The notes beneath the pieces were generated by a model. It was given only the letters and a program-made list of their open reading frames with translations, made no database searches and was not told the DNA's origin. Shown in pieces: positions 38,217 through 47,084 of a DNA stretch of 64,000 nucleotides. Position numbers and translations under genes: made by a program. The stretch's first letter is position 1; every line of letters starts with the position of its first letter. The stretch spans positions 558,001 to 622,000 of the forward strand of contig NZ_VJWA01000001.1 in the NCBI RefSeq assembly GCF_007097155.1, given 5' to 3'. Source of the DNA: Glacieibacterium frigidum (lineage in GTDB: Bacteria; Pseudomonadota; Alphaproteobacteria; Sphingomonadales; Sphingomonadaceae).

Positions 38217-39635
38217 ATGACCGCGACCAGCATCGCCCGCGACCGCTTCGGCCTTGGCGCACGCGCGGGCGAGGCCATGCTCGCCGATCCGCGCGCCGCG
38301 CTGCGCGATGCCGCCGCGCGCTTCGACCCGCGCCCGCCGGCCATCGCGGCGGTGCCCGGCAGCGGGCCGATGGCGGCGCAGTTCCGCGAATATCTCGCCG
38401 AGCTGCGCGATACCCGGGCCGGCGACATGGGCGAGGGCCCGATGGTCATGGGCAAGGTCGCCGCGCAGTCGCTGCGCAAGGGCCTGCGCAAGCAGTACCG
38501 CGACAATTACGGCGCGCAGGTCCGCGCGCGCGTTACCGCCGCGCTGACCGGAGCGTCGCCCTTCGCCGAACGGCTGACGCATTTCTGGGCCAATCATTTC
38601 GCCGTCTCGGCCGACAAGCTGCAGACCATCGGGCTGGCGGGCACGCTCGAGTTCGAGGCGATCCGCCCCAATCTGTTCGGCACATTCGGCGCCCTGCTGC
38701 TCGCGGTCGAGACGCACCCGGCGATGCTGCTCTACCTTGACCAGGCGCAGTCGATCGGCCCCGGCTCGCTGGTCGGCATGCGCGCCGCGCTGCGTGAAAA
38801 CGCGAAGCGCAAGGTCGGTCTTAACGAGAACCTCGCGCGCGAAATCCTCGAACTTCACACGCTCGGCGTCGGCGGCGGCTATGCCCAGGCCGACGTGCAG
38901 GAGCTGGCGCGCGCGATGACCGGGTGGAGCGTCGGCGGCTTCGTGCGCCGCCCGGTCGGCATCGAGGCCCCCGACGGCGCGTTCGTCTTCCAGCCCAACT
39001 GGCACGAGCCCGGCCCGCGCACCCTGCTCGGCAAGCCCTACCGCCAAGAGGGCGAGGCGCAGGCCCGCGCGATGCTTGCCGACCTCGCGGTGCATCCCGC
39101 CACCGCGCGTCATCTCGCAGCCAAGCTGGCGCGGCATTTCGCAGCCGACGTGCCGCCGCCCGCGCTCGTCGAGCGGCTGACTGCGGCGCACCTGCGCAGC
39201 GGCGGCGACCTGTCGTCGCTCTACGCCGTGCTGATCGACGCGCCCGAGATCTGGGCGACGCCAGCGTCGAAGTTCCGCACCCCCTGGGAATGGACGATCG
39301 CCGCATTGCGCGGCATCGGCGCGCAGAGCGCCCCCGACCTGCGGCTGGTCAACGCGCTGCAGGAACTGGGCCAGCCGGTGTGGCGCCCGGGCTCGCCCGC
39401 CGGCTGGGACGATACCGCGGCAAGCTGGGCGGCGCCCGATGCGCTGCTGCGCCGGGTCGAGGTCGCGCAGCGCTTCGCGACCGCGGTCGGCGACCGGATC
39501 GACGCCCGCGCGCTGGCGACGCAGCTGCTCGGCCCCTCGCTGACGCCCGCTACCGCATCGGCGATCGCGCGCGCCGATTCGAACGTGCAGGGCCTCGCGC
39601 TGCTGCTCGTCAGCCCGGAGTATATGCGGCGATGA
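38217..39635 (+). CDS. DUF1800 domain protein
   Basis: A 472-aa protein of the DUF1800 family, alpha-helical and almost always encoded next to a DUF1501 protein, as here. Recognisable segments are FGLGARAGEAMLADPRAALR at the N-terminus, FAERLTHFWANHFAVSADK near residue 115, and LNENLAREILELHTLGVGGG near 202. The pair is thought to act in export or processing of large substrates, but no activity is established. It begins immediately after the ftsZ hairpin and overlaps the DUF1501 gene by 4 nt. Confidence 0.9.
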   Translation: MTATSIARDRFGLGARAGEAMLADPRAALRDAAARFDPRPPAIAAVPGSGPMAAQFREYLAELRDTRAGDMGEGPMVMGKVAAQSLRKGLRKQYRDNYGAQVRARVTAALTGASPFAERLTHFWANHFAVSADKLQTIGLAGTLEFEAIRPNLFGTFGALLLAVETHPAMLLYLDQAQSIGPGSLVGMRAALRENAKRKVGLNENLAREILELHTLGVGGGYAQADVQELARAMTGWSVGGFVRRPVGIEAPDGAFVFQPNWHEPGPRTLLGKPYRQEGEAQARAMLADLAVHPATARHLAAKLARHFAADVPPPALVERLTAAHLRSGGDLSSLYAVLIDAPEIWATPASKFRTPWEWTIAALRGIGAQSAPDLRLVNALQELGQPVWRPGSPAGWDDTAASWAAPDALLRRVEVAQRFATAVGDRIDARALATQLLGPSLTPATASAIARADSNVQGLALLLVSPEYMRR

Positions 39636-40774
39636 CCCAGTTGAACCGCCGTGCGCTGCTCGCCGCCGCCGGCCTCGCCGCGGTGCCCGGCATATCCTTC
39701 GCCGCCGCGGCCACCGAGCGGCGCTTCGTCTTCATCATTCTGCGCGGCGCGATGGACGGGCTGGGCACCGTCATGCCCGTCGGCGACCCCGCCTACGCCG
39801 CGCTGCGCGGTGCACTCGCTGAGCCGCAGCAGGGGCCGGCGACGAAGCTAAACGCCCAGTTCGCGCTCCACCCGGCGCTGGCCGAGACCGCAAGCATGTA
39901 CGCGTCTGGTGAGGCGGCGTTCGTCCACGCCGTCGCGTCGCCGTACCGCGAGCGTTCGCACTTCGACGCGCAGAACGTCCTCGAGAGCGGCGGCACCGGG
40001 GCGTATGTCGTCAACGACGGCTGGCTCAACCGCCTCGTCGCAGCACTCCCGGGCGCGAAGGACGCGGCGATCGCCATCGCGCCGACGGTGCCGCTGCTGC
40101 TCCGCGGACCGGTCGCGGTGACCAGCTACGCGCCGTCGGTCCTGCCGCAGGCGAACGAGGACCTGCTCGCGCGCGTCGGCGCGCTGTACGCGGGCGACGC
40201 GCAGCTGCACCCGCTATGGAGCCAGGCGATCGACGCGCGCATGCTCGCCGGGGCCGACGCCGCGGGCCGCGCCAACCCCGTGGCACTCGGCAAGCTCGCC
40301 GCGACCTTCCTCGCCAAGCCGGGCGGCCCGCGCGTCGCGGCGTTCGAGATCGGCGGCTGGGACACGCATGCCGCACAGGCCGCGCGCCTCAACAACCAGC
40401 TGAAGCAGCTCGACGGCACGCTCGCGGCGCTCAGGACTGGCCTCGGCGCGCATTGGGCGAACACCGTCGTCGTCGCGGCAACCGAGTTCGGGCGGACGGC
40501 GGCGGTCAATGGCACCGGCGGCACCGACCACGGCACCGGCGGCGTCGCGATCCTGGCGGGCGGCGCGGTCAGGGGCGGGCGCGTGCTCGGCGACTGGCCC
40601 GGGCTGGGGCCGTCGCAGCTGTACGAGGGGCGTGACCTGCGCCCCACCACCGACCTGCGCGCACTGCTGCTGGGTGTCGCTGCCGACACCTTCGCGCTCG
40701 ATCCCGCGCGCCTGTCGCCCGCGCTGTTCCCCGGCGGCGGGGTCAAGCCGATGGGCGGCCTGACCCGCGCTTGA
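39632..40774 (+). CDS. DUF1501 domain protein, Tat-like signal
   Basis: A 380-aa alkaline-phosphatase-superfamily-like protein (DUF1501). The N-terminus NRRALLAAAGLAAVPGISFA has a twin arginine followed by a hydrophobic stretch, so Tat export is likely. RERSHFDAQNVLESGG near residue 110 and TEFGRTAAVNGTGGTDHGTG near 288 match conserved metal-ligand stretches of the family. It forms the common pair with DUF1800, coupled by ATGA. Function is unknown. Confidence 0.9.
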   Translation: MTQLNRRALLAAAGLAAVPGISFAAAATERRFVFIILRGAMDGLGTVMPVGDPAYAALRGALAEPQQGPATKLNAQFALHPALAETASMYASGEAAFVHAVASPYRERSHFDAQNVLESGGTGAYVVNDGWLNRLVAALPGAKDAAIAIAPTVPLLLRGPVAVTSYAPSVLPQANEDLLARVGALYAGDAQLHPLWSQAIDARMLAGADAAGRANPVALGKLAATFLAKPGGPRVAAFEIGGWDTHAAQAARLNNQLKQLDGTLAALRTGLGAHWANTVVVAATEFGRTAAVNGTGGTDHGTGGVAILAGGAVRGGRVLGDWPGLGPSQLYEGRDLRPTTDLRALLLGVAADTFALDPARLSPALFPGGGVKPMGGLTRA

Positions 40775-40823
40775 CCTCGCGCCCGCTTAATCGGATCACG
40801 CGCGCCTGACACATGGAGCGCGC

Positions 40824-41948
40824 ATGCCCGGACCCTTGCACGGCCTGACGATCGTCGAGATGGCGGGCATCGGCCCCGGCCCCTTCGCGGGCATGATGCT
40901 CGCCGATCACGGTGCGCGGGTGATCCGCGTCGAGCGACCCGGCACGCGCGTCGATGCCCGCGACCCGCTGCTGCGCTCACGCGAAGTGGTCGCGGTCGAC
41001 CTCAAATCCCCCGAGGGCATCGCGCTGGTCCGCGACCTGTGCCGCGCCGCCGACGGGGTGTTCGAGGGCTTCCGCCCCGGCGTCATGGAGCGCCTCGGCC
41101 TCGGCCCCGACGTGCTGACCGCCGACAATCCGCGGCTCGTCTACGGCCGCATGACCGGCTGGGGCCAGACCGGGCCGTACGCGCCGGCCGCTGGGCACGA
41201 CATTAACTACATCGCGCTGGCGGGTGCGCTGCATGCCTATGGCCGCGCGGGCGAGAAGCCGACCCCGCCGATCAACATGGTCGGCGACTTCGGCGGCGGC
41301 GGCATGATGCTGGCGTTCGGCATGGTCGCCGCCCTCCTTCACGCCGCGAAGACGGGGCAGGGCCAGGTCATCGACGTCGCGATGACCGACGGTGCGGCGG
41401 TGCTGATGAGCATGATCTGGGGCTTCCGCGCCAACGGCATGTGGAGCGACGACCGCGGCACCAACCTGCTCGATACCGCCGCCCATTTCTACGACACCTA
41501 CGAGACGAGCGACGGCAAGTGGCTGTCGATCGGCAGCATCGAGCCGCAATTCTATGCCGAACTGCGACGCCTCTGCGGCCTCGCCGAGGATCCCGACTTC
41601 GACGCCCAGATGGACCGCGCCGCGTGGGGGCCGCTGAAGGCGAAGCTGACCGCGCTGTTCCTGACCCGCACCCGCGACGCGTGGTGCGAACTCATGGAGA
41701 TGACCGACGTCTGCTTCGCCCCCGTGCTCAGCATGGCCGAGGCGCCCGCGCACCCGCACAATGTCGCGCGCGGCACCTTCGTGGAGGCCGGCGGCGTCAC
41801 CCAGCCCGCGCCCGCACCGCGCTATTCGGTCAGCACGACGGTGCCGCCGGTGATGGCGCGCGCCCCCGACAGCGCGGGCGTGCTGGGCAGCCTGGGCATC
41901 GCCGCCGACCGCATCGCGGCGCTGACCGCGGCGGGTACCATCCGTTGA
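40824..41948 (+). CDS. CaiB/BaiF family CoA-transferase
   Basis: A 374-aa family III CoA-transferase, closest in type to alpha-methylacyl-CoA racemase. The N-terminus [20 protein letters not shown], the [17 protein letters not shown] segment and the catalytic aspartate in [15 protein letters not shown] (residue ~190) are typical. It would epimerise 2-methyl-branched acyl-CoAs or move CoA between acids; the substrate is not readable. It heads a tightly packed group with the retropepsin-like protein and dgt, each overlapping by 4 nt. Confidence 0.9.
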   Translation: MPGPLHGLTIVEMAGIGPGPFAGMMLADHGARVIRVERPGTRVDARDPLLRSREVVAVDLKSPEGIALVRDLCRAADGVFEGFRPGVMERLGLGPDVLTADNPRLVYGRMTGWGQTGPYAPAAGHDINYIALAGALHAYGRAGEKPTPPINMVGDFGGGGMMLAFGMVAALLHAAKTGQGQVIDVAMTDGAAVLMSMIWGFRANGMWSDDRGTNLLDTAAHFYDTYETSDGKWLSIGSIEPQFYAELRRLCGLAEDPDFDAQMDRAAWGPLKAKLTALFLTRTRDAWCELMEMTDVCFAPVLSMAEAPAHPHNVARGTFVEAGGVTQPAPAPRYSVSTTVPPVMARAPDSAGVLGSLGIAADRIAALTAAGTIR

Positions 41949-42790
41949 TCGACCGGCGCGGCGCGATCGCCGGGGGTGCTGCACTGCTGCTGCCCGCACG
42001 GGCCCTCGCGGCAGGCGTCACGCCGCTGCGCCTGGTGGCCGACCGCATCTATATCGACGCGGTGATCAACGGCGTCGCGACCGAGGCGCTGCTCGATTCG
42101 GGCGCCGAGATGACCGTCCTCGATCGCCGCTTCGCGCGCCGCCTGCGCCTCGGCGGCGGCACGGCAGCGACCGCGCGCGGCACGGGCGCCGCGACCGCGG
42201 AGGCGACGCTGGTCACCGGGGTCACGGTCGACGTCGCGGGGCTGACCTTGCGCTCGCCGACTGTCGCGATCATCGACCTGGGCGATATCGCGCGGCGCCT
42301 TGCGCATCGCCGCATCGACGCGATCGTCGGTCGCGACCTGTTCGACGCGTCGCGGCTCGCGATCGACCTCGCCGCCGGCACGCTCGCGGTGATCGAGCGG
42401 CGGCGCGAACCCGCGGGCGAGCGGCTGATCCTGACGCCGCGGCGCGGCATCGAGACGTTTCCCGTGCTTATCGAGGGGCAGCCGGTGGCCGCCGATTTCG
42501 ACCTCGGGAACGGGGGGCGGGTGCTCGTCGGCGGCGAGACCGCGGCGCGCCTGTTGCGCGACGGGCGCGCGACCTCGACCGTCGGCGGCGGTGGCATCGG
42601 CGGCGAGACGCAGCAGCGCACCCTGACCCTGCGCGACCTCGTCGTGGCGGGGCGCCGCTTCACCAACGTCCCCGCCGCGGTCGACGCCAGCCCGACGGCG
42701 GCCCAGGCCAATATCGGGGTCCGCATCCTGCGCAACTTCGGCATCATCACCGACTTCGCCGAGCGGCTGGTCTGGCTGCGCGCCCGGTGA
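41945..42790 (+). CDS. Retropepsin-like aspartic protease with altered second lobe
   Basis: A 281-aa exported protein with two retropepsin-type lobes. The first lobe has the intact DSG triad in [13 protein letters not shown] (residue ~57). In the second lobe the matching position reads [15 protein letters not shown]: the aspartate is kept but Thr/Ser is replaced by Leu. It begins with TTG at 41945 (TTGA overlap with the CoA-transferase), and [20 protein letters not shown] looks like a signal with an Arg pair. It may be less active, or pair differently, than the protein at 14196. Confidence 0.8.
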   Translation: MIDRRGAIAGGAALLLPARALAAGVTPLRLVADRIYIDAVINGVATEALLDSGAEMTVLDRRFARRLRLGGGTAATARGTGAATAEATLVTGVTVDVAGLTLRSPTVAIIDLGDIARRLAHRRIDAIVGRDLFDASRLAIDLAAGTLAVIERRREPAGERLILTPRRGIETFPVLIEGQPVAADFDLGNGGRVLVGGETAARLLRDGRATSTVGGGGIGGETQQRTLTLRDLVVAGRRFTNVPAAVDASPTAAQANIGVRILRNFGIITDFAERLVWLRAR

Positions 42791-43944
42791 GCTGGGCCAC
42801 CGACCCGGCCGCCTCGCGCGGCCGCCGCCACCCCGAAGCGCCCAGCGCGACCCGCGACGCCTTCCAGCGCGACCGCGACCGCATCGTCCATTGCAGCGCC
42901 TTCCGCCGGTTGCGGGACAAGACGCAGGTCTTCGTCGCCCCCGACGGCGACCATTTCCGCGTCCGCCTGACGCATAGCCTGGAGGTCGCGCAGATCGCGC
43001 GCACGCTGGCCCGCGCGCTCGGCCTCAACGAGGACCTGACCGAGGCCTGCGCGCTGGCGCACGATCTCGGCCACCCGCCGTTCGGGCACAGCGGCGAGGA
43101 CGCGCTGCAGGCGGCGATGGCCCCCTTCGGCGGCTTCGATCACAATGCCCAGACGCTGCGCGTGCTGACGCGCCTCGAACACCGCTACCCGGGCTTCGAC
43201 GGGCTGAACCTCAGCTGGGAGACACTCGAGGGGCTGGCGAAGCACAACGGACCCGTCACCGCCCCCGGCTGGGCGCTGGCGGAGATCGACGCCGACTGGC
43301 CGTTGGAGCTCGGCGCCTGGCCCAGCCTCGAGGCGCAAATCGCGGCCCTCGCCGATGACATCGCCTACGACAACCACGACCTCGACGACGGGCTGAGAGC
43401 GGGCCTGTTCGACCTCGACGCGCTGCTGGCCGAGGTGCCGTTCACCGCGGACGCTTGGGGCGCCGTGACGGCGCGCTGGCCCGGAGTGAGCGAAAAGCGC
43501 CGCCTCGTCCCCGAACTCGTCCGCGAACAGATCGGCCGGATGACGCACGACCTGCTGACCGAAACCCGCGCGCGCCTCGCCGCCGCCGGCCCCGCATCGC
43601 CGGCCACGGTCCGCGCCGCCGCCCGCCCGCTCGCCGGTTTCTCAGCGGCAATCGAGGACGCCACCGCCGCGCTAAAGGCCTTCCTGCGCGCCCGCATGTA
43701 CAGCGCCCCGGAGGTGAAGGCGCTCCGCGACCCCTCGCAGTCCGTCGTCGCCGCGCTGTTCGCAGCCTTCCATGCCGACCCCGCACGATTGCCCGACCGC
43801 TGGCGCGCCACCCTGCCACAGACCGAACCCGGCCGCGCTCGCCACATCGCCGACTTCATCGCCGGCATGACCGACCGCTATGCGATCCGCGAGCACGAGC
43901 GCGTCGTCGGCCCGTCGCCGCTGCCGGCGGGGGTGGGATTCTGA
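42787..43944 (+). CDS. dgt: dGTP triphosphohydrolase-like protein
   Basis: A 385-aa HD-domain dNTPase. The metal-binding histidines and aspartate lie in RLTHSLEVAQIA near residue 60 and ALAHDLGHPPFGHSGEDALQ near 87, and a later aspartate is in ALADDIAYDNHDL. It cleaves dGTP or other dNTPs to nucleoside and triphosphate. Such enzymes keep dNTP pools balanced and can act against phage. The GTG start at 42787 overlaps the retropepsin-like gene by 4 nt. The convergent downstream gene is an orphan tail-tube protein. Confidence 0.93.
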   Translation: MSWATDPAASRGRRHPEAPSATRDAFQRDRDRIVHCSAFRRLRDKTQVFVAPDGDHFRVRLTHSLEVAQIARTLARALGLNEDLTEACALAHDLGHPPFGHSGEDALQAAMAPFGGFDHNAQTLRVLTRLEHRYPGFDGLNLSWETLEGLAKHNGPVTAPGWALAEIDADWPLELGAWPSLEAQIAALADDIAYDNHDLDDGLRAGLFDLDALLAEVPFTADAWGAVTARWPGVSEKRRLVPELVREQIGRMTHDLLTETRARLAAAGPASPATVRAAARPLAGFSAAIEDATAALKAFLRARMYSAPEVKALRDPSQSVVAALFAAFHADPARLPDRWRATLPQTEPGRARHIADFIAGMTDRYAIREHERVVGPSPLPAGVGF

Positions 43945-43968
43945 AGGCCTCGGAGAAGCCGCGCCCGC

Positions 43969-44493
43969 TCAGGCCGGTTCGTTGAACTTCGGCTCGCTCG
44001 GCTCGACCACGTCGTAATCGCGCTCCCAGCCTTCGTTTTCCAGCACGAGCGTCTGGATCGCCACCGCATTGGCATTGGCGTCGAGGTCGGGAAGCGCCTG
44101 GAACTGCGACGGCCAGCAGCGGAACACCTTGTAGGCCATGACCAGCTGCCCGGCCTCGTTGTGCAGCTCGATGACGATATCCTTGCGGAAGTCGCCGAGC
44201 GAGGCCTGCGCGCCGCCGCCGCTGCCGAGGTTGAAGATCTTGTTGGCCCAACGCTCGAATTCCATGTCGTGGGTGACGCCGCGCTCGATGGTGATCGGCT
44301 CGAAGCGGGTCTGCCCGGGCGTCTGGCGCGACGCCGACGGCGCGCCGCCCTGGCGGTGGGTGACGACCTCCGTCGTCCGCTTCAGCGCACTGATCCGCGA
44401 CACGCCGGCGATATATTTGCCGTCCCACTTCAGCCTGAACTTGAACGACTTGTAGGGGTCTAAGCGCGTCGGATTGACGGTGAACTCGGCCAT
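43969..44493 (-). CDS. Orphan T4 gp19-like tail-tube protein
   Basis: A 174-aa protein of the T4 gp19/Pvc1/Afp1-like tail-tube group. Typical features are the SFKFRLKWDGKYIAGVSRIS strand pair near residue 16, PGQTRFEPITIERGVTHDME near 60, the DFRKDIVIELHNEAGQLVMA strand near 101 and the tail ALPDLDANANAVAIQTLVLE. Tube proteins stack as hexamers in phage tails and contractile injection systems. No sheath, baseplate, spike or AAA+ gene is near, so it is alone. The ATG at 44493 has AGGGAG upstream. Confidence 0.88.
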   Translation of the reverse strand: MAEFTVNPTRLDPYKSFKFRLKWDGKYIAGVSRISALKRTTEVVTHRQGGAPSASRQTPGQTRFEPITIERGVTHDMEFERWANKIFNLGSGGGAQASLGDFRKDIVIELHNEAGQLVMAYKVFRCWPSQFQALPDLDANANAVAIQTLVLENEGWERDYDVVEPSEPKFNEPA

Positions 44494-44884
44494 GACTGTC
44501 TCCCTTCGGCGGGGATGAGAGGGCAGGGGGCGGGGTGATGTCAATTGGGGGGTGTCCAACGCGTCATGACGAGCCGCCTCATCCGCCGCCTGCGGAGCCG
44601 CCTCGACCTTAGCTAGGAGGCATCGGCGCGCTAAGGCATCCCCGTCGCCACCATCCGCCGGTACGGGTTCAGCCGCCAAAATGCCGCCGCCGGCGGCGCT
44701 GGCGTATCTGAAGATCATCAAAGCGGGGCCGGAGATCGTGGTGCGAGTGCTGTCGGTGGGACGATAGTCTCATATTAGCGCGTCGCGGCGGTTGCGATCT
44801 ACGCCTGTATGCGCCGGTCAGTCTCAGCTATGGTCGACCTGAGTAGACGGGCATGGAAACGGCCACCCTTTTCAAGGCGCAACA
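44494..44884 (+). other. 391-bp divergent spacer before the DUF262 gene
   Basis: This region separates two divergent genes. A TTGACA-like element lies on the minus strand at 44539-44544, in position to serve the tail-tube gene. On the plus strand are two short ORFs described separately (44681-44767 and 44853-44888) and an AAGG Shine-Dalgarno at 44874-44877 for the DUF262 gene. GC content is still high here and drops only inside the DUF262 gene. Confidence 0.4.
44681..44767 (+). CDS. Possible 28-aa ORF or gene remnant
   Basis: A 28-codon ORF with codon choice like local genes (G or C in third positions), encoding MPPPAALAYLKIIKAGPEIV and eight more residues. No clear Shine-Dalgarno precedes it. 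It could be the end of a decayed gene rather than a gene in use. I do not recognise it. Confidence 0.15.
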   Translation: MPPPAALAYLKIIKAGPEIVVRVLSVGR

Positions 44885-44888
44885 ATGA
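44853..44888 (+). CDS. Possible 11-codon leader peptide of the DUF262 gene
   Basis: ATG at 44853 opens METATLFKAQQ and its TGA stop overlaps the DUF262 ATG as ATGA. This is the same coupling geometry used throughout the window, so it might be a leader that couples translation. Its ribosome site is weak, and a chance ORF of this size is quite possible. Confidence 0.2.
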   Translation: METATLFKAQQ

Positions 44889-46588
44889 GCGGCAAGTTCG
44901 ACTTTGACAGCATGGGGATCGGAGACCTGCTGAAGCGGGGACTACTAACCGTGCCTGCGAACCAACGCTCCTATGCGTGGGGCGAGAAGCAGGTCAGGGA
45001 GCTGCTCCAAGATCTGAACGAAGCCATCACCAACGACGACCCAGACTATTTTCTCGGTACCGTCGTGCTAGTAATGAAGGACGATGGTGTCCCCTCAATT
45101 GCTGATGGCCAGCAACGAATTGCAACAACTTCTATAATTCTTGCTAGAATGAGAGATTTGCAAACTAGGCTGAGGCGGGGTCCCCGTGCGCAGGCTATTG
45201 AGAATACTTATCTCCGAGAGATTGACGTCGATACTGAAGAGCATGTTCCGAAATTGCGGATGAACATAGAGGACAATGAATTCTATGCAAATGATATTTT
45301 GCAGCATCATGGCTTAGATCAGTATAATCCGAAAAGGACGCCGGAGAAGATTGCATCGAACGAAAAACTCAAGAAGGCTTCAAGCCTTATCGTGGAATTT
45401 TTAGACGACGTTATTAAGCCGTTGAAACCGGAGCAGCAATCCGACTACCTAAATCGATGGCTTAAATTCATTAAAGAACGAGCAAGTGTTGTCGTCGTTA
45501 CGGCGCCAGATGAGGTCGGCGCTTATAGGATGTTCGAAACATTAAACGATCGGGGCCTGAAGGCATCGCAGGCTGATATTCTTAAAAACTTTCTTTTTAG
45601 TAAGGCGCCAAACCGTCTAAACGAAGCACAGAGCTTGTGGAGCGCTATAACTGGGGCCATTGAGTCGCTTGGCGATCCCGACGGTTCAAGGCTCGTCACC
45701 TACATCAGGCACTATTGGATCGTCATTAATGGACCGACTAAAGAGAGAGAGCTTGCGGCTTCTGTAAAAATTGAGATATCAAATGAATCGAAGGCTTTAT
45801 CTTTCCTTAAGGCATGCGCAGATGGTGTAAACACATACGTCGCATTGTGGTCGTCCAATCATCCTTACTGGAGTACCCATAGGCCAAAAACTCGGAATGC
45901 CGTGGATACGATCGCTCATCATTTACAGATCGAACAGATCAGACCATTGATGTTTGCCGTTGCGCTAAAATTTAGCGTCAATGAGGCAGAGAAAGCTTTT
46001 CGACTGTTTGTAAGTTGGTCTGTCCGATTTCTAGTTTTCGGCGGCCGTGGGGGCATGCTGGACAGTCAGTATTCTCTGCGGGCAGCTGAGATCGGTGATG
46101 AAAAGATTAAGACGGCTGCTGCCTTGCGAACGGCTATGTCTCGCTATGTCCCCACCGACCCTGAGTTTGAAACAGCATTTGCGACTGCTCGCGTCTCACG
46201 CGCTCGGTTAGCACGCTATTATCTCCGGGCCATTGAAAATGAAATGGCCGGAACAGAGCAACCGGAGATGGTTCCGAATGAAGACGTTGAGTCCGTTAAT
46301 CTCGAACACGTCGTCCCGTTGACACCCGGGGATTCGTGGGGCCTTTCCGACGACGAAGCCGAGGCTGTTCAGAAACTTATTGGTAATCTCGCGCTGATGC
46401 AAGCTGGTCCGAATAGTCAAGAAGGCAACGGGTCGTTTGCAGATAAGAAAAAAGCCTATGGCGCGTCGCAATTTAAAACTACTTCAATGATCGCGTCTTT
46501 CGAGAAGTGGGATGCTTCGTCAATACGGGCGCGGCAATCCGAGCTTGCAAAGCTTGCGGTAGGCGCATGGCCGCTCGCTTTTAAGTAA
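44885..46588 (+). CDS. DUF262/DUF1524 GmrSD-type putative defence nuclease
   Basis: A 567-aa single-chain protein with an N-terminal DUF262 NTPase-like domain and a C-terminal DUF1524 HNH nuclease domain. The DUF262 motifs are QRSYAW (27-32), FLGTVV (56-61) and DGQQR (74-78); the HNH part has EHVVP (Glu474-His475), IGNLALM with Asn501, and Asn510. This matches GmrSD-type restriction proteins, which sense modified or foreign DNA. DNA composition is much AT-richer than all neighbours, with AGA, ATA and TTA codons common, so it was probably acquired by transfer. AAGG precedes its ATG. Confidence 0.88.
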   Translation: MSGKFDFDSMGIGDLLKRGLLTVPANQRSYAWGEKQVRELLQDLNEAITNDDPDYFLGTVVLVMKDDGVPSIADGQQRIATTSIILARMRDLQTRLRRGPRAQAIENTYLREIDVDTEEHVPKLRMNIEDNEFYANDILQHHGLDQYNPKRTPEKIASNEKLKKASSLIVEFLDDVIKPLKPEQQSDYLNRWLKFIKERASVVVVTAPDEVGAYRMFETLNDRGLKASQADILKNFLFSKAPNRLNEAQSLWSAITGAIESLGDPDGSRLVTYIRHYWIVINGPTKERELAASVKIEISNESKALSFLKACADGVNTYVALWSSNHPYWSTHRPKTRNAVDTIAHHLQIEQIRPLMFAVALKFSVNEAEKAFRLFVSWSVRFLVFGGRGGMLDSQYSLRAAEIGDEKIKTAAALRTAMSRYVPTDPEFETAFATARVSRARLARYYLRAIENEMAGTEQPEMVPNEDVESVNLEHVVPLTPGDSWGLSDDEAEAVQKLIGNLALMQAGPNSQEGNGSFADKKKAYGASQFKTTSMIASFEKWDASSIRARQSELAKLAVGAWPLAFK

Positions 46589-46601
46589 GTTCTTTTTAAC
46601 C

Positions 46602-46615
46602 TGAGAGCGCTCTCA
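46602..46615. promoter_or_regulatory. Perfect 14-bp palindrome, LacI-family operator-like
   Basis: TGAGAGCGCTCTCA is a perfect palindrome with the central GCGC of LacI/GalR-family operators. It lies 14 bp after the DUF262 stop codon and 17 bp from the thiC remnant. No LacI-family gene and no downstream promoter target are in this spot, so it may be a leftover control site or, less likely, a loopless terminator. Confidence 0.4.
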
Positions 46616-46631
46616 ATTGCTTATGCGACTT

Positions 46632-47084
<453 letters not shown>

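Noticed and set aside
43969-46588. Prophage or complete contractile injection system
   Set aside because: Only one tail gene is present and no integrase, terminase, capsid, sheath or baseplate gene is seen; no tRNA attachment site flanks it.
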